64,000 nucleotides of DNA from Streptomyces sp. NBC_00237 (GTDB taxonomy: Bacteria; Actinomycetota; Actinomycetes; Streptomycetales; Streptomycetaceae): positions 744,001 to 808,000 of the forward strand of contig NZ_JAPEMT010000002.1 of assembly GCF_026342435.1 (NCBI RefSeq). Reading direction: 5' to 3'. The translations under genes and the position numbers were made by a program. Below, in pieces: positions 1 through 8,385 of the stretch (positions are counted from its first letter, which is position 1; each line of letters starts with the position of its first letter). Under the pieces are notes generated by a model. The model was not told where the DNA came from. It searched no databases and worked only from the letters and a program-made list of their open reading frames with translations.

Positions 1-441
1 GTTCGTCTTCAGCGCGGCGAGCTCCGAGCGCGAGTTGCGGTCGACGGCCTCGTCGATCCAGGCCAGGCTGTCGGCGTCGTCGTCGACGGCCCGGTAGTCG
101 TGCAGGAGCCGGACGCGGGACTCGCTGCCGGAGAGTGCCTCGATGATCCAGGTGCCGCCCATCGAGGCGATCGGAGCCGCGGAGACCTCCTGGCGGAAGG
201 TGATCCGCAGCTGCTCCGGGTCCAGGGTCCGGCGCGAAGTCCAGTTCTTGGCCTCGCCGTTGGCGGTGGCCCAGATGCGGATGCGCTCCTCGCTCTCGCC
301 CTGTTCCACATGGTCGACGTAGATGGTCGGCGGGAAGATCCGGGGCCAGTTCTGCACCTCGGCTATCAACCGGTAGACGGCGGCGGCCGGGGCCGAGACC
401 GTGATGTCGTGCTCCACCTCGCGCAGGCCGGGCTGGGACAT
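1..441 (-). CDS. Polyketide aromatase/cyclase, SRPBCC fold (3' part outside window)
   Basis: The first 147 codons of an aromatase/cyclase are present and the gene continues past the left edge. The N-terminus (MSQPGLREVEHDITVSAP, then W-P-R-I-F-P-P-T) is the START/Bet v1-like helix-grip domain of the ActVII/LanL/PgaL type. These enzymes act on the ACP-bound polyketide after C9 reduction and aromatise the first ring. I chose the ATG at 441 because AGGAG lies 7 bases upstream of it; the ATG at 447 is only one base from that site. The gene follows the ketoreductase after a 43-base gap, in the usual operon order. Whether it is mono- or didomain cannot be seen here. Confidence 0.88.
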   Translation of the reverse strand, partial: MSQPGLREVEHDITVSAPAAAVYRLIAEVQNWPRIFPPTIYVDHVEQGESEERIRIWATANGEAKNWTSRRTLDPEQLRITFRQEVSAAPIASMGGTWIIEALSGSESRVRLLHDYRAVDDDADSLAWIDEAVDRNSRSELAALKTN

Positions 442-484
442 ACTCATGCTCCTCTGGTCGGGTTGGGGACGTGGGTCGGGCGGC

Positions 485-1270
485 TCAGAAGTTGCCGAGG
501 CCGCCGCAGACGTTGAGCGCCTGCGAGGTGATGGAGGCGGCGGTGTCGGACGCCAAGTAGCCGACCAGGCCCGCGACTTCCTCGGGCGTCGAGTAGCGGC
601 CCAGCGGGATCTTCGACTGGAACTTCGCCAGGATGGCCTCCTCGGTGGCGTCGTACGCGGCCGCGTAGCCCTGACGCACGCGCTGCGCCATGGGGGTCTC
701 GACGTAACCGGGGCAGACCGCGTTCACGGTGATGCCGGTCGGGGCCAGCTCGTTGCCGAGCGCCTTGGTGAAGCCGACGACGCCGTGCTTGGAGGCCGAG
801 TAGGGGGCGCCGAGCACGACGCCCTGCTTGCCGGCGGTGGAAGCGATGTTGATGATGCGGCCTCGGTCCTTGTCGCGCAGCCCACCGGTGGTGAGCACCT
901 CCCGCGTCAGCCGGAAGACGCTGTTGAGGTTGGTGTCGATGACGTCGTTCCACAGGTCGTCGTCGATGTCCGCGGTGACGCCGCCACCGCTGCGACCGGC
1001 GTTGTTGACCAGTACGTCCACGGTCCCGAAGCGGTCGACGGCGGCCTGCACGAAGAGACGGGCATCGGTGCTGGAGCGGACGTCCAGTGTGGTGCCGTCG
1101 ACGTCGAGGCCCTCGCTCTGCAGCTGCTTGACGGTCTCGGCGACGTTCTCGGCGTTGCGCGCGCCGATGAACACGCGGTGGTTCTGGGTGGCCAGGAGGC
1201 GGGCGACGGCGAGCCCGATTCCACTGGTGGCGCCGGTGACGAGGGCGACCCGCTTGTCCTGCTGCGACAT
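485..1270 (-). CDS. Polyketide C-9 ketoreductase (ActIII family)
   Basis: This is a 261-aa short-chain dehydrogenase that reduces the C-9 carbonyl of the nascent ACP-bound polyketide using NADPH. The Rossmann motif TGATSGIG begins near residue 12. The NNAG motif, the catalytic Ser and the YSASK motif follow. The C-terminal segment (PLGRYSTPEEVAGLVGYLASD, ending ALNVCGGLGNF) is characteristic of ActIII/LanD/PgaD. The start at 1270 gives MSQQDKRVALVTGA and has a GGAG upstream. It lies 106 bases downstream of the ACP gene and upstream of the aromatase gene. Its presence means the product is a C9-reduced polyketide, consistent with an angucycline. Confidence 0.95.
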   Translation of the reverse strand: MSQQDKRVALVTGATSGIGLAVARLLATQNHRVFIGARNAENVAETVKQLQSEGLDVDGTTLDVRSSTDARLFVQAAVDRFGTVDVLVNNAGRSGGGVTADIDDDLWNDVIDTNLNSVFRLTREVLTTGGLRDKDRGRIINIASTAGKQGVVLGAPYSASKHGVVGFTKALGNELAPTGITVNAVCPGYVETPMAQRVRQGYAAAYDATEEAILAKFQSKIPLGRYSTPEEVAGLVGYLASDTAASITSQALNVCGGLGNF

Positions 1271-1376
1271 AGCTGTCTTCTCCAAGGAAGGTGGTGTGGA
1301 CCCCGCCGCGGCGGGCTGCGCCGCGGCGGGGGTGGCACGGGGATACAAGGGCGGGGCACACGGGCCCGGTGGTGCG

Positions 1377-1649
1377 TTACGCGGCGGGCGTGAGCTCCCG
1401 CAGGTGCACGTTGATCGCGGCCACGAGGGTGCGCGGGGTGCGGTTGTCGGCGAATATCTCGTCGTCGAGGGAGATGCCGTACTCCCGCTCGATGAGGCCA
1501 CCGGTCTCCAGGAGCGCGAGGGACTCGTAGCCCAGCTCCTCGAAGTCGGTGTCGAGGATGTCGCCGTCGAGGTCGACGCCCTCTTCCGCGCCTGCGCCCT
1601 CCAGCAGAATGCGCTTGAGGTCCTCGAGGGTGAATTCCTGCTTCGACAT
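1377..1649 (-). CDS. Type II PKS acyl carrier protein
   Basis: This 90-aa acyl carrier protein holds the growing polyketide on a 4'-phosphopantetheine arm. The attachment site is Ser43 in the context ELGYESLAL, and the length is normal for type II PKS ACPs. Start 1649 gives MSKQEFTLEDL and is preceded by AGGG in the message. It lies downstream of the KS-beta gene, separated by 228 bases that carry a tandem repeat. This gap is unusually long for this operon, where KS-alpha and KS-beta overlap. Confidence 0.96.
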   Translation of the reverse strand: MSKQEFTLEDLKRILLEGAGAEEGVDLDGDILDTDFEELGYESLALLETGGLIEREYGISLDDEIFADNRTPRTLVAAINVHLRELTPAA

Positions 1650-1705
1650 GGGGTTCCCTTCATACGTCGCGCACCTGGTGCACGGGTCGGGGTCGGACGG
1701 AACAC

Positions 1706-1835
1706 CCGCCGCCTCCGTGGGGAGAGGGGCGGGGAGGTGAAGCAGCCGCCGCCTCCGTGGGGAGAGGGACGGGGAGGTGAAGCAACCGCCCCTCGTGGGG
1801 AGAGGGACGGGGAGGGGAAGCACCCGCCGCCGCTC
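1706..1835. repeat. Three-copy ~40-bp tandem repeat between ACP and CLF genes
   Basis: A GC-rich unit containing CCTCCGTGGGGAGAGG and GGGGAGGTGAAGCA recurs at about 1708, 1748 and 1786, with periods of 40 and 38 bases. A decayed fourth half follows. The copies differ at only a few positions. No gene can be supported inside it. Within an otherwise tight operon it lies in the transcribed spacer between KS-beta and ACP. Confidence 0.85.
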
Positions 1836-1877
1836 TCCGGGGGAGAGAGGGCGGTGGCGGGTGCCGGCTGGGGAGGG

Positions 1878-3095
1878 CTAGTCGACCGCGCGGACGACCA
1901 TGGCGGAGTTGAAGCCGCCGTAACCCCGGGCGAGCACCAGCGCGGTGCGCACCGAGGCGGTGCGCGGCTGGCCGGTCACCAGGTCGATGTCGTACTCGGG
2001 CGACAGCACCACGTTGGTGGTCGGCGGGATCAGCCCCTCGCGGATCGCCAGGACCGCGGAGACCACGTCGACCGGAGCCGCGCCGGAGTAGAGACGGCCG
2101 ATCATCGTCTTGGGCGCGGTGACGGGGACCCCGGCGGGGCCGAACACCTCGGTGATGGCGTCGGCCTCCTCGCGGTCGAGCCGCGGGGTCCCGGCCGCGT
2201 CGGCGAAGACCACGTCGACCTGGCCCGCCTCGACACCGGCGTCGGCGAGAGCCACCTCGATGGCGCGGCGCAGCCCCGGCGGACGTCCGCTGCCGGGCTT
2301 CGGGTCGAAGGTCGCCCCGTACCCCGCGACCTCGCCGTAGACGTTCTCGGCGTCGCGTTCGAGGGCCGACTGCCGGTCCTCCAGGATGAGCAACGCGCCG
2401 CCCTCGCCCGGCACGTAGCCGTCGGCCGCCGTGTCGAAGGGCAGGTAGGCGCGCTCCGGGTGGTCGCTGGTGGACAGTCGGCCACCGGCGATCTGGGCGA
2501 CCCAGCCCCAGGGGCAGATCGACGCGTCGAAGCCACCGGAGAAGATCAGCTTGCTGCCCTTGCGGATCTGCCGGCGTGCCTGGGCGATCGCGTCGAGACC
2601 GCCCGCGTGGTCGCTGACGACGACTCCGCTGGGACCGCGCATGCCGTTGCGGATGGAGATCTGGCCGCTGTTGACGGCGTAGAACCAGGCGAAGGACTGG
2701 TACGCGCTGACGTACTGGCTGCCCTGGCTCCACAGCTTGCGCAGCTCGTTCTGGCCGAACTCGAAGCCGCCCGATGTCGATGCGGTGACGACTCCCATGT
2801 CGAACTCGGGAATGTCGCCGGGCTTGACCCCTGCGTCGTCGAAGGCGCAGTCGGCGGCGACGAGGGCGAGCCGGGTCATCCGGTCGGTCTGCGGGATCAG
2901 CCTGCTGGGCAGGTGGTCCGACGCCTCGAACCCCCTTATCTCTCCTGCCAGTTGGGACGGGTAGGAGGAGGGGTCGAAGCGGGTGATGCGGTCGATGGCG
3001 TTCTTGCCGACCCGGGTCGCGGCCCAGAAGTCGTCCACGCCGAGCCCGTTGGGGGTGGCGACACCGATTCCGGTGATGATCGTCTTGGTGTTCAC
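1878..3095 (-). CDS. Ketosynthase beta / chain length factor
   Basis: This 405-aa KS-beta pairs with KS-alpha as the heterodimeric minimal PKS and sets chain length. It has the ketosynthase fold but no active-site Cys, as expected of a CLF. The residue usually Gln (Gln161 in the actinorhodin CLF) is His163 here, in GPSGVVVSDHAGG; the codon is CAC. The GTG start at 3095 (VNTKTIITG) follows CAGGAG and overlaps the KS-alpha stop as GTGA. This is the classical translational coupling that keeps the two subunits equimolar. The rest of the sequence is intact. Confidence 0.96.
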   Translation of the reverse strand: MNTKTIITGIGVATPNGLGVDDFWAATRVGKNAIDRITRFDPSSYPSQLAGEIRGFEASDHLPSRLIPQTDRMTRLALVAADCAFDDAGVKPGDIPEFDMGVVTASTSGGFEFGQNELRKLWSQGSQYVSAYQSFAWFYAVNSGQISIRNGMRGPSGVVVSDHAGGLDAIAQARRQIRKGSKLIFSGGFDASICPWGWVAQIAGGRLSTSDHPERAYLPFDTAADGYVPGEGGALLILEDRQSALERDAENVYGEVAGYGATFDPKPGSGRPPGLRRAIEVALADAGVEAGQVDVVFADAAGTPRLDREEADAITEVFGPAGVPVTAPKTMIGRLYSGAAPVDVVSAVLAIREGLIPPTTNVVLSPEYDIDLVTGQPRTASVRTALVLARGYGGFNSAMVVRAVD

Positions 3096-4360
3096 GCCTG
3101 GCTCCTGTCGGGACGGGCCAGCACCATCGCGCTCTGGAAGCCGCCGAAACCGCTGCCGACCGTGAGGACCGCGTCGGTGCGGTGGTCGCGTGCGATGAGC
3201 GGGACGTAGTCGAGGTCGCACTCCGGGTCGGGGTTGTGCAGGTTCGCGGTGGGCGGCACCACGTGGTTCTCCATCGCCAGTACGGACGCGGCGATCTCGA
3301 TCGAGCCGATCGCGCCGAGCGAGTGACCCACCATCGACTTGATGGAGCTCACCGGCGTGCGGTACGCGTGCTCGCCGAGGCTCAGCTTGAAGGCGGCGGT
3401 CTCGTGCCGGTCGTTCTGCTTGGTGCCGGAACCGTGGGCGTTGATGTAGTCGATCTGGTCGGGGTTCATCCGTGCCTCGGCGAGGGCCACGTCGATGGCC
3501 TCCGACATCTCGCGGCCGTCGGGGCGAAGACCCGTCATGTGGAAGGCGTTGCAGCGCGAGGCGTAACCGGCGATCTCGGCGTAGATGTGTGCCCCGCGCT
3601 TCTTCGCGCTCTCCAGTTCTTCGAGGACGAAGACGGCGCTGCCCTCTCCGAGGACGAAGCCGTTGCGGGTGCTGTCGAAGGGCCGCGAGGCGTGCTCGGG
3701 GTCGTCGTTGCGCGGCGTGGTGGCCTTGATCGCGTCGAAGCACGCCATCGTGATCGGCGAGATCGGGGCGTCCGTCGCGCCGGTGATCATGACGTCAGCG
3801 GTGCCCTCACGGATCAGTTCGACGGCGTGGCCGACCGAGTCGAGGCCGGAGGTGCAACCTGTGGAGACGACGGTGGCCGGCCCCTCGGCGCCCACGGCCC
3901 AGGCCACTTCCGCGGCGAACGAGCTCGGCACGAAGTGGTTGTAGAGGTGCTGCGGCGCGTAGGTGTGGTCGACCAGGTCGAGCCGGCCGTCATTGCTGAC
4001 CACGCGGTACTCGTCGTCGAGACCGGTGGTCGCGCCGACCGCGCTGCCGATGGTGACACCGGTGCGGTGCGGGTCGAACCCGGCGAGGTCGAGCCCGGAG
4101 TCGGCGACCGCCTCGCGTGCGGTGACCACGCCGAACTGGGCGGCGCGGTCCATGCGGCGGATGTCCTGCGGGGTCAGCCCGTGCGACGCGGGGTCGAAGT
4201 CGGCTTCGGCGGCGATTCTGGAACGGAAGGAGGAGGGGTCGAAGAAGGTGATTCCCCGAGTCGCTGTGCGTCCTTCGCTCAGCAGACTCCAGAAACTCTT
4301 GGCGCCGATACCGCCCGGCGCGAGCACTCCCAGCCCTGTGATGACTACCCGGCGGCCCAC
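3092..4360 (-). CDS. Ketosynthase alpha, minimal type II PKS
   Basis: This 422-aa ketosynthase condenses malonyl units on the ACP. The catalytic residues are all present and in ActI-ORF1 register: Cys169 (VVSTGCTSGLD), His309 (INAHGSGT), Lys341 and His346 (KSMVGHSLGA). I chose the GTG at 4360 (VGRRVVITGLG) because GGGAGG lies about 9 bases upstream and the length then equals the family norm; an in-frame ATG further up lies inside the cyclase gene. The stop overlaps the start of the CLF gene. Confidence 0.97.
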   Translation of the reverse strand: MGRRVVITGLGVLAPGGIGAKSFWSLLSEGRTATRGITFFDPSSFRSRIAAEADFDPASHGLTPQDIRRMDRAAQFGVVTAREAVADSGLDLAGFDPHRTGVTIGSAVGATTGLDDEYRVVSNDGRLDLVDHTYAPQHLYNHFVPSSFAAEVAWAVGAEGPATVVSTGCTSGLDSVGHAVELIREGTADVMITGATDAPISPITMACFDAIKATTPRNDDPEHASRPFDSTRNGFVLGEGSAVFVLEELESAKKRGAHIYAEIAGYASRCNAFHMTGLRPDGREMSEAIDVALAEARMNPDQIDYINAHGSGTKQNDRHETAAFKLSLGEHAYRTPVSSIKSMVGHSLGAIGSIEIAASVLAMENHVVPPTANLHNPDPECDLDYVPLIARDHRTDAVLTVGSGFGGFQSAMVLARPDRSQA

Positions 4361-4397
4361 TAGCGGTGGCCTCCCTTCGTGTTGGTGTGGAACGGCA

Positions 4398-4727
4398 TCA
4401 CTGAGCAGCCGTCCAGTGGTAGAAACGGTTGGCCATGGCATCGGCCGGCGACCGCCAGGTCGCCGGGTCGTACGCCTCGATGAACGGCTTGAGGTCCTGA
4501 CTGATCCCGACGAACCGAGGGTCGGTCTTGGCCGCCTCGATCAGCTCTCCGCCGTTCTCGCCGTCGAAGTCCTGCAGGTGGAAGTACAGGCCCTGGTACG
4601 AGAACAGCTGGCGGCGCCGGGTGCCCATGCGGTGCGGCATCTCGCTGCGGTCGAACTCGCCGAAGAGACCTGCGACCTCGGCGGCGGACTGGACGTCCAT
4701 CCGGGCCACGATCAGGGTGCTGTGCAT
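4398..4727 (-). CDS. TcmI-type polyketide cyclase
   Basis: This 109-aa protein belongs to the small TcmI/JadI/LanF/PgaF cyclase family, a ferredoxin-like dimer that closes later rings of aromatic polyketides. Family features include MHSTLIVARM at the start, HRMGTRRRQLFSYQGLYFH in the middle and NRFYHW near the end. It lies directly upstream of KS-alpha, its normal position in angucycline clusters. The length is typical. Confidence 0.94.
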   Translation of the reverse strand: MHSTLIVARMDVQSAAEVAGLFGEFDRSEMPHRMGTRRRQLFSYQGLYFHLQDFDGENGGELIEAAKTDPRFVGISQDLKPFIEAYDPATWRSPADAMANRFYHWTAAQ

Positions 4728-4764
4728 GTCTTCTCTCTTCCGTGGGTGGGCGGCTGTTCGCGGT

Positions 4765-5424
4765 TCAGCGGGCGGACACGGGGCTGAACAGGCGGACGAA
4801 GTCCGCCACCCCGTCGGTGATTAGCGCGTCGGTCTCGAAGTCCGCGAGTGGGAGCGCGCCGTGGAACGACCGCTGCACGGCCTGGCCCGCGACGAGCTGG
4901 ATGAAGCGGCCTGCGGCGTGGTCGGCGTCGGCGATGTCGAGGAGGCCCTCGTCGGAGATGCGGCTCAGTCGGCGGGCCAGCTCGCGCTGGGCCTGGCGCG
5001 GCCCGGCGACCTGCCACATCTCCAGTACTCCGGCCGGAAGCCGGGTGACCTCGCCGCCGAGGTGCCGCACGATGGCGAAGTGCTCGGGGAAGTCGGTCAG
5101 CGGCGTCAGCCAGGCGCGGCCCAGCGAGGCGAGGTCCTGCTCCAGGTCGGTGACCTGGCTCAGGTGGTTCTCGGCGATGACCGTCAGCGCGGCGGCGACG
5201 GTGGCGGCACTGTCCAGCAGGACGGAGAGCAGCAGCTGCTCCTTGTCCTTGAAGTAGTGCTCGACCATGGCCTGTTCGAGGCCGACCTCGGCTGCGATGG
5301 CCTCGATGGTGGTGTGTGTCCAGCCTTCACGGGCGAAGACGGTGCGCGCCGCCGCTACGACGGCCCGGCGCTCCTCCGCCGGACCGGCCTGGACCCGCGT
5401 GATGGTTGCCTGTGGCGTAGCCAT
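4765..5424 (-). CDS. TetR-family regulator inside the PKS operon
   Basis: This 219-aa TetR-type repressor has its HTH near residues 20-65 (AAARTVFAREGW, then TTIEAIAAEVGL and HYFKDKEQLL). The C-terminal ligand domain has no assignable specificity. It sits between the FAD oxygenase and the cyclase, on the same strand and with short gaps, so it is probably co-transcribed. A regulator at this place is not part of the usual E-F-A-B-C-D order. It may sense an intermediate or product, or control an exporter outside the window; the ligand is unknown. The start has GGGAGG upstream. Confidence 0.88.
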   Translation of the reverse strand: MATPQATITRVQAGPAEERRAVVAAARTVFAREGWTHTTIEAIAAEVGLEQAMVEHYFKDKEQLLLSVLLDSAATVAAALTVIAENHLSQVTDLEQDLASLGRAWLTPLTDFPEHFAIVRHLGGEVTRLPAGVLEMWQVAGPRQAQRELARRLSRISDEGLLDIADADHAAGRFIQLVAGQAVQRSFHGALPLADFETDALITDGVADFVRLFSPVSAR

Positions 5425-5524
5425 TCGGTGTTCCTCCCTGGGACGTGCTGGTCTGAGTGGTGGGTGACGCTGCTCAGGTCTGAGTGGGCGGGTGGCACTG
5501 CTCAGGTCCGAGTGGGGGCGCCGT

Positions 5525-7000
5525 TCAGGCGGCCGACGGCTTGCCGAACCAGCGCTCGACGGCCATCGGCAGGTCGTGGTGGCTGCCCGGGGCGGCCCAG
5601 GCGACGTAACCGTCGGGGCGGATCAGCACCGCCGTGGTGCCCCGGAGTTCGTCGGGGACTTCGTCGGCGCCCGGGGTGGCGGTGACGATGTCGACGCGGT
5701 CGGACCAGGCTCCGGCACGTGCGCGAAGGCGGGGATTGTCCGCGAGGTCGAGCAGCACACCGCGAGCGGAGTGCAGGAGTGCGGTGCTGGAGGTCGCACC
5801 CCTGGGGCCGGTCAGCTCCAGATGGGGCATGCGCTTGCCGAGCAGCGGGTGGCTGCCGCCGCCGACCTCGTAGGTGATCTCCAGACCGCTCACCATGGCG
5901 GCGAGGTGCTTGGCGACCTCGCCGTATCCGATGAGTTCGCCCAGTACGTCGCGCAGCGGCTGTACCTCGGGTCCGCTGAGGAACAGCAGCCCCTGGGCCT
6001 GGGTGTTCATCAGGAGGCGTTTGCCGACCGCGTGCCGCTCGCTGTGGTAGGTGTCCAGGAGGTCCACCGACGCGGTGCCGTTGACCACGGCGGCGAGCTT
6101 CCAGCCGAGGTTCACCGCGTCCTGGATGCTGGTGTTCATGCCCTGTCCGCCGGCGGGCAGGTGGATGTGCGCGGAGTCACCGGCCAGGATGACGCGGCCG
6201 CGACGGTACTCGGTGACCTGGCGGGTCGCGTTGCCGAAGGCACTGACCCAGACCGGCTCGGCATGCGAGATGTCGTCCCCGGTCAGCCGCTTCCAGGCGT
6301 CGGCCACCTCGTCGAAGGACGGCGGGGTCTCGCGCCGCTGCGGCGGGGTACCGCGCTCGCAGACGATGATGCGGGTGATGCCACCGGGCAGCGGGCCGAC
6401 CATGACCATGCCGCCGGGCAGCGTCTCACCGATCATGCGGGGCTCCAGCTCGATGCCCTTGATGTCGGCGAGGTACATCTCCATCGTGGCGGCGGTGCCG
6501 GGGAAGTCGAAGCCGACGGCCTTGCGCACCAGGCTGCGTCCGCCGTCGCAGCCCACCAGGTAGGAGGCGCGCAGGGTGTGTTCGCCCTTCGGGCCGCGGA
6601 CCTCGACGGTGACGCCGTCGCCGTCGTCGGCCACGGAGAGCACCTCGTGGCCGCGCCGGATGTCGGCGCCGAGGCTGGTGGCCCACTGCTCCAGGTGCGT
6701 CTCGGTGACGGACTGCGGAACGGTCTTGGCCGCCTGCAGCGCGCCTTCGAGGACGCCGAAGTCGATCGGCAGACCGCCGAAGTGCCCCTGGTTGCTGGTC
6801 TCGACCTCGCCGAACCTCGGCAGGATGCCCCGCTGGTCGAAGACCTCCATGGTGCGGGCGGTGAAACCGAGTCCCCGGGACTCCCCGGTGCGGCTCTTCA
6901 GCCGCTCCAGGACGACGACCTCGACTCCCGCGAGCCGCAGTTCGCCCGCCAGCATCATTCCGGCGGGGCCCGCGCCCACGACGATCACTGCTGCATCCAT
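5525..7000 (-). CDS. Angucycline FAD-dependent hydroxylase (PgaE-like)
   Basis: This 491-aa aromatic-ring flavoprotein monooxygenase of the PHBH class has three FAD motifs: VVGAGPAG near residue 6, GCDGGRS, and LAGDSAHIHLPAGGQGMN. The sequence agrees closely with my memory of PgaE/JadH/LanE, which hydroxylate angucyclinone intermediates at C12 and C12b. Start 7000 (MDAAVIVVGAG) has AAGGAG 8 bases upstream; a start at 7018 lacks one. As first gene of the minus-strand PKS operon it is probably driven from the 7001-7398 region. It is the strongest sign that the product is an angucycline. Confidence 0.93.
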   Translation of the reverse strand: MDAAVIVVGAGPAGMMLAGELRLAGVEVVVLERLKSRTGESRGLGFTARTMEVFDQRGILPRFGEVETSNQGHFGGLPIDFGVLEGALQAAKTVPQSVTETHLEQWATSLGADIRRGHEVLSVADDGDGVTVEVRGPKGEHTLRASYLVGCDGGRSLVRKAVGFDFPGTAATMEMYLADIKGIELEPRMIGETLPGGMVMVGPLPGGITRIIVCERGTPPQRRETPPSFDEVADAWKRLTGDDISHAEPVWVSAFGNATRQVTEYRRGRVILAGDSAHIHLPAGGQGMNTSIQDAVNLGWKLAAVVNGTASVDLLDTYHSERHAVGKRLLMNTQAQGLLFLSGPEVQPLRDVLGELIGYGEVAKHLAAMVSGLEITYEVGGGSHPLLGKRMPHLELTGPRGATSSTALLHSARGVLLDLADNPRLRARAGAWSDRVDIVTATPGADEVPDELRGTTAVLIRPDGYVAWAAPGSHHDLPMAVERWFGKPSAA

Positions 7001-7398
7001 GTACCTCTCCTTGGCCATCTCGGGGACCCCTTCAGGGGGTTTACGCATTCGCACTTCCCGGCCGTACGAATACGGGTGCACTCGCGGCTCAAGACAGAAC
7101 AGCGGAAGTTAGTAATGAGCTTCTTCGCTCCGGAAGGGAATCACAAGCCCCTTCCTTTCAGGTTTCCGTGATTTTCCGTCACGCATCTACATGACAGGAA
7201 TCTGCCGGTCACGGGAGTGACAGAGGAATGCAAAATCCCCCGTCCACGACGCCCCGCGTCAACTCCCCCACGGCATGCGAGAGAACCTTGAAGTGCATGT
7301 CAGAGATTCCACAGAAATGCACTCCCGAACTTGCCCCGTAAGGAAAGCGGGAATTACGTTGCCCTTCCTACGGACAATCACGAATGGGGGTTGCGGTG
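7001..7398. promoter_or_regulatory. Divergent intergenic region upstream of the PKS operon
   Basis: About 400 AT-richer bases separate the oxygenase start (minus) from the next gene (plus). No ORF here looks coding. It holds a tandem direct repeat: TTTCCGTGA at 7163-7171 and TTTCCGTCA at 7173-7181, spaced 10 bases apart like sites for OmpR/SARP-type activators. This is the expected control region for the whole PKS operon, and the JadR1-like regulator at 11906-12682 is a candidate to bind it. The regulator assignment is inference. Confidence 0.55.
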
Positions 7399-8340
7399 AT
7401 GCACGGAACGATTCGTACGGCCGACAGGATCACGGTGTGCGCGGGTGCGGGATGCCGACGCAGGGAGGCCGCCGGGCAGGCAGGACGTGTCGCCGTCACC
7501 GGGACCCGGCTGTGCCCGCCCTGCCGGGAACGCCTCTTCCAGGACCTCGGGAGACTGCCGGCCCTGTACGAGGAGTGCGCGCGGCGCCTGGACGGCAGCG
7601 CGGACCGTACGCAGGAGAGGACCTCCGGCGGCTCACTGCCCGGCATGCCCCTCAACACCGCTGCGCTGGAGGTGCGTTCGGCCATCGTCACGGTGCTTGC
7701 CTCCTGGGCCGCCGTGGTCGCCGAACAGCGCCGCGTCCGTGCCCCGCTGCGCACGGTTCCGCTGCTCACCGAGTTCCTGCGTCGGCATGCGGAGTGGCTC
7801 ACCCGTCACGAGGCGGCGGGCGAACTCTCCCTGGAGGTCACCCGGTTGGCGCGCGGCGCGTGGCGGGTCATCGACGCCGAACCGCAGCGCCGGGTGGCCA
7901 TCGGTGACTGCGTGGAGGAGGACTGCTCCGGTGCCCTGACCGCCGTGGTCCGTCCGGACCGTCCGGCGGTTCCGGCCGAGATCACCTGTGACGCGGCCCC
8001 GGAGCACCACTGGTTCGGCCACCAGTGGTTGCAGTTGAGCCGTCGGCTCAGTGCTCGTACGGTCGAGGTTACGGACGCGAGCGGGCCCGGCCCGGAGGAG
8101 GCGCTGGCTGACGGGGTCGAGGAGAACACCGGGGCCGACCGGGACGAAGCGGCTGCCGAGGCCGAGGCACAGCCGGTGACCTGGCTGTCCGCGGCCGATG
8201 TCGCTCGGCTGTGGAGCATTCCGTCGGGGACGGTCTACCGTCACGCCAGCCAGCAGAACTGGCGTCGCCTCAGCGCGCGGGGCCGCACCCGCTACCACCA
8301 CGCCGACGTCCTGCGAACCCTCAACGCACTCCACCCCTAG
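7399..8340 (+). CDS. Zinc-finger and MerR/excisionase-type HTH protein (OvmZ-like)
   Basis: This protein of about 313 aa has an N-terminal Cys-rich segment (VCAGAGCRRR, then LCPPCRERL), an alpha-helical middle, a second Cys cluster (GDCVEEDCSG) and a C-terminal helix-turn-helix (SAADVARLWSIPSGTVYRHA). The layout resembles Streptomyces proteins annotated OvmZ after the oviedomycin (angucycline) cluster; its role is not established. I prefer ATG 7399, with GGGGG about 8 bases upstream; an in-frame ATG at 7384 has no ribosome site. The stop codon TAG is shared with the IS insertion point. Confidence 0.72.
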   Translation: MHGTIRTADRITVCAGAGCRRREAAGQAGRVAVTGTRLCPPCRERLFQDLGRLPALYEECARRLDGSADRTQERTSGGSLPGMPLNTAALEVRSAIVTVLASWAAVVAEQRRVRAPLRTVPLLTEFLRRHAEWLTRHEAAGELSLEVTRLARGAWRVIDAEPQRRVAIGDCVEEDCSGALTAVVRPDRPAVPAEITCDAAPEHHWFGHQWLQLSRRLSARTVEVTDASGPGPEEALADGVEENTGADRDEAAAEAEAQPVTWLSAADVARLWSIPSGTVYRHASQQNWRRLSARGRTRYHHADVLRTLNALHP

Positions 8341-8377
8341 TGTGATGCGCCGGAAAACTGAGGTGTAAGTGGCTAGG
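8340..8377. repeat. Left terminal inverted repeat of the IS
   Basis: A perfect 38-base match to the complement of 9719-9756. Pairing breaks at 8378 (G against A at 9718). The first base completes the TAG stop of the upstream gene. Confidence 0.95.
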
Positions 8378-8385
8378 GTGTTTTC

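Noticed and set aside
100..3209. Long plus-strand open frames opposite the PKS genes
   Set aside because: They are antisense to ACP, KR, CLF and KS genes with clear family motifs; such frames arise from GC-rich third positions.
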